Origin: DASRTE01 sp035253685
GTDB lineage: Bacteria > Actinomycetota > Actinomycetes > Jiangellales > Jiangellaceae
Reading direction: 5' to 3'
NCBI GenBank assembly: GCA_035253685.1
Contig: DATFBR010000270.1
Coordinates: forward strand, 1-7,324
DNA: 7,324 nucleotides
Under the pieces are notes generated by a model, which had not been told where the DNA came from, searched no databases, and saw only the letters and a list, made by a program, of their open reading frames with translations. Shown piece by piece: positions 6,329 to 7,324 of this stretch. The translations under genes were made by a program, and so were the position numbers. Numbering within the stretch: the first letter of the stretch is position 1; each line of letters starts with the position of its first letter.

Positions 6329-7324
6329 CGCTCAGCCCCACCGAACACCGGGTCGTCGAGGCTGTCGACGCCGACGCCGTCGTCGCCGATCTCGCCACCA
6401 TGGTGGCGATGCCGAGCGTCGGTGGTTCCGCCGCGGAGGTGGCCGTCCAACGATGGTGCGGCGACCGCCTGGCCACGATCGGCGCCGAGGTAGACCTCTG
6501 GACCATCGACCTTCCGGCGCTGCGCGACTCGCCCGGCTACCCGGGCGAGGAGGTGGTCCGGGACGAGGCGCTTGGCTGCGTCGGCACTCTCGGTGGGTCG
6601 GAGCCGGCACTCATCCTGGCCGGTCACACCGACGTCGTGCCACCCGGTGACCTCGGCGCGTGGACCTCCGATCCCTGGCGGTTGCGTGCCCAGGACGGCG
6701 TCCTGTTCGGCCGCGGCACCTGCGACATGAAGGGCGGACTGGCCGCCGTGCTGGGTGCGGTCTCGGCACTGCGGGTGGCCGGGGTCAGGCTGCGACGGTC
6801 AGTTGCCGTTCATTGCGTCGTCGGCGAGGAGGATGGTGGCATCGGGGCGTACGCCACACTCGGACGCGGTCATGGCGGCGACGCATGCGTCATCGCCGAA
6901 CCGTGTGGGGGCACGGTCGTGACGGCGAACGCCGGCTCGCTGACATTCCGCATCGAGGTTCCCGGGCAGGCCGCCCACGGCTCGGCGCGGACCGAAGGCG
7001 TCTCGGCCCTCGACGCAGCGGTCCCGATCCTCTCGGCGCTGCGCGAGCTCGAGCGCCGGCGCAACCGTGACGTGGACCCGTTGCTGGCCCACCTCGAGAT
7101 CGCCTACCCGCTGTCGATCGGAGTCGTCCGGGCCGGCGACTGGGCCAGCACCGTACCCGACCTGCTGGTGGCCGAAGGACGATACGGCGTGCGGATCGGC
7201 GAGCCGGTCGTGCGGGCGCGGGCGGAGCTCGAGTCCGCGGTCGCGGCCGCGTGCGAGGGTGACCCGTGGCTGGCGTCGCATCCTGCGAGGGTGAGCTGGC
7301 CGGGCGGGGTGTTCGCATCGGGCA
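6325..7324 (+). CDS. M20-family zinc hydrolase of ArgE/DapE type (3' end outside window)
   Basis: This is a metal-dependent amidohydrolase/peptidase of the M20 family, which removes N-acyl groups from amino acids or trims peptides. The substrate cannot be told from the sequence; acetylornithine deacetylase, succinyl-diaminopimelate desuccinylase and general deacylase are all possible. Visible residues 1-333 hold the metal site: GHTDVVP with His101 and Asp103, GRGTCDMKGG with bridging Asp134, GEEDGG with general base Glu168 and ligand Glu169, and IAEPCGG with Glu192. His218 in GQAAHGSA lies in the dimerisation (lid) domain, as in DapE. Relatives have about 400-430 residues, so the missing end should carry the last zinc-binding His. 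The GTG start at 6325 overlaps the HelD stop as GTGA, with no ribosome binding site, so translation is probably coupled. A cytosolic enzyme is expected, as there is no signal peptide. Confidence 0.9.
   Translation, partial: MTLSPTEHRVVEAVDADAVVADLATMVAMPSVGGSAAEVAVQRWCGDRLATIGAEVDLWTIDLPALRDSPGYPGEEVVRDEALGCVGTLGGSEPALILAGHTDVVPPGDLGAWTSDPWRLRAQDGVLFGRGTCDMKGGLAAVLGAVSALRVAGVRLRRSVAVHCVVGEEDGGIGAYATLGRGHGGDACVIAEPCGGTVVTANAGSLTFRIEVPGQAAHGSARTEGVSALDAAVPILSALRELERRRNRDVDPLLAHLEIAYPLSIGVVRAGDWASTVPDLLVAEGRYGVRIGEPVVRARAELESAVAAACEGDPWLASHPARVSWPGGVFASG

Noticed and set aside
5668..6627. Minus-strand open frame opposite the helD/hydrolase junction
   Set aside because: Ser/Arg/Thr-rich translation with no motif. 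The plus strand shows helicase motifs V and VI and the hydrolase start in the same stretch.
1..7324. CRISPR array, tRNA or rRNA genes, insertion sequences
   Set aside because: No regularly spaced repeats, tRNA-like cloverleaf or transposase motifs were seen. Coding sequence accounts for almost the whole window.

Overview
The window comes from a high-GC Gram-positive bacterium, most probably an actinomycete in the broad sense (Actinomycetota). The reasons are the very high GC at third codon positions, the frequent GTG starts, the weak or absent ribosome binding sites with tightly overlapping genes, and an actinobacterial type of DNA-damage promoter. The pair formed by an Rv0862c-like protein and XPB is also known from Mycobacterium. 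The genus cannot be told from this sequence.

Layout: positions 1-203 are a divergent control region. On the minus strand it holds a near-consensus RecA-independent damage promoter (PafBC type, -10 TAGAAT) with a LexA/SOS box abutting its -10 element. This promoter points left into a gene that runs off the window, of which at most about 17 codons are visible. On the plus strand a weak promoter lies directly before the first helicase-locus gene, which appears to be leaderless. Four plus-strand genes then fill the rest. They are (1) a 795-residue protein with an XPB-N-terminal-like 'Helicase_C_3' domain and a C-terminal WYL-like domain (204-2591), (2) a complete XPB/ERCC3-type superfamily 2 helicase (2674-4323), (3) a HelD-type superfamily 1 motor that acts on RNA polymerase (4313-6328), and (4) an M20-family zinc hydrolase of the ArgE/DapE type, cut by the window end (6325-7324). 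Genes 2/3 overlap by 11 bases and genes 3/4 by 4 bases (GTGA). Genes 1/2 are separated by 82 bases that contain two small inverted repeats and a good ribosome binding site.

How they fit together: XPB is a DNA-unwinding or DNA-remodelling helicase. HelD removes or recycles stalled RNA polymerase. Gene 1 shares a domain with XPB and is its usual neighbour in actinobacteria. Overlapping reading frames link XPB to HelD, which suggests a joint role in clearing transcription or repair blocks. The hydrolase looks metabolic and may simply be carried along by the transcription unit. The most notable non-coding signal is the combined PafBC-type and LexA-type promoter at 92-128, which suggests that the divergent left-hand gene is strongly DNA-damage inducible. 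Whether the helicase operon shares that control is not shown by the sequence.
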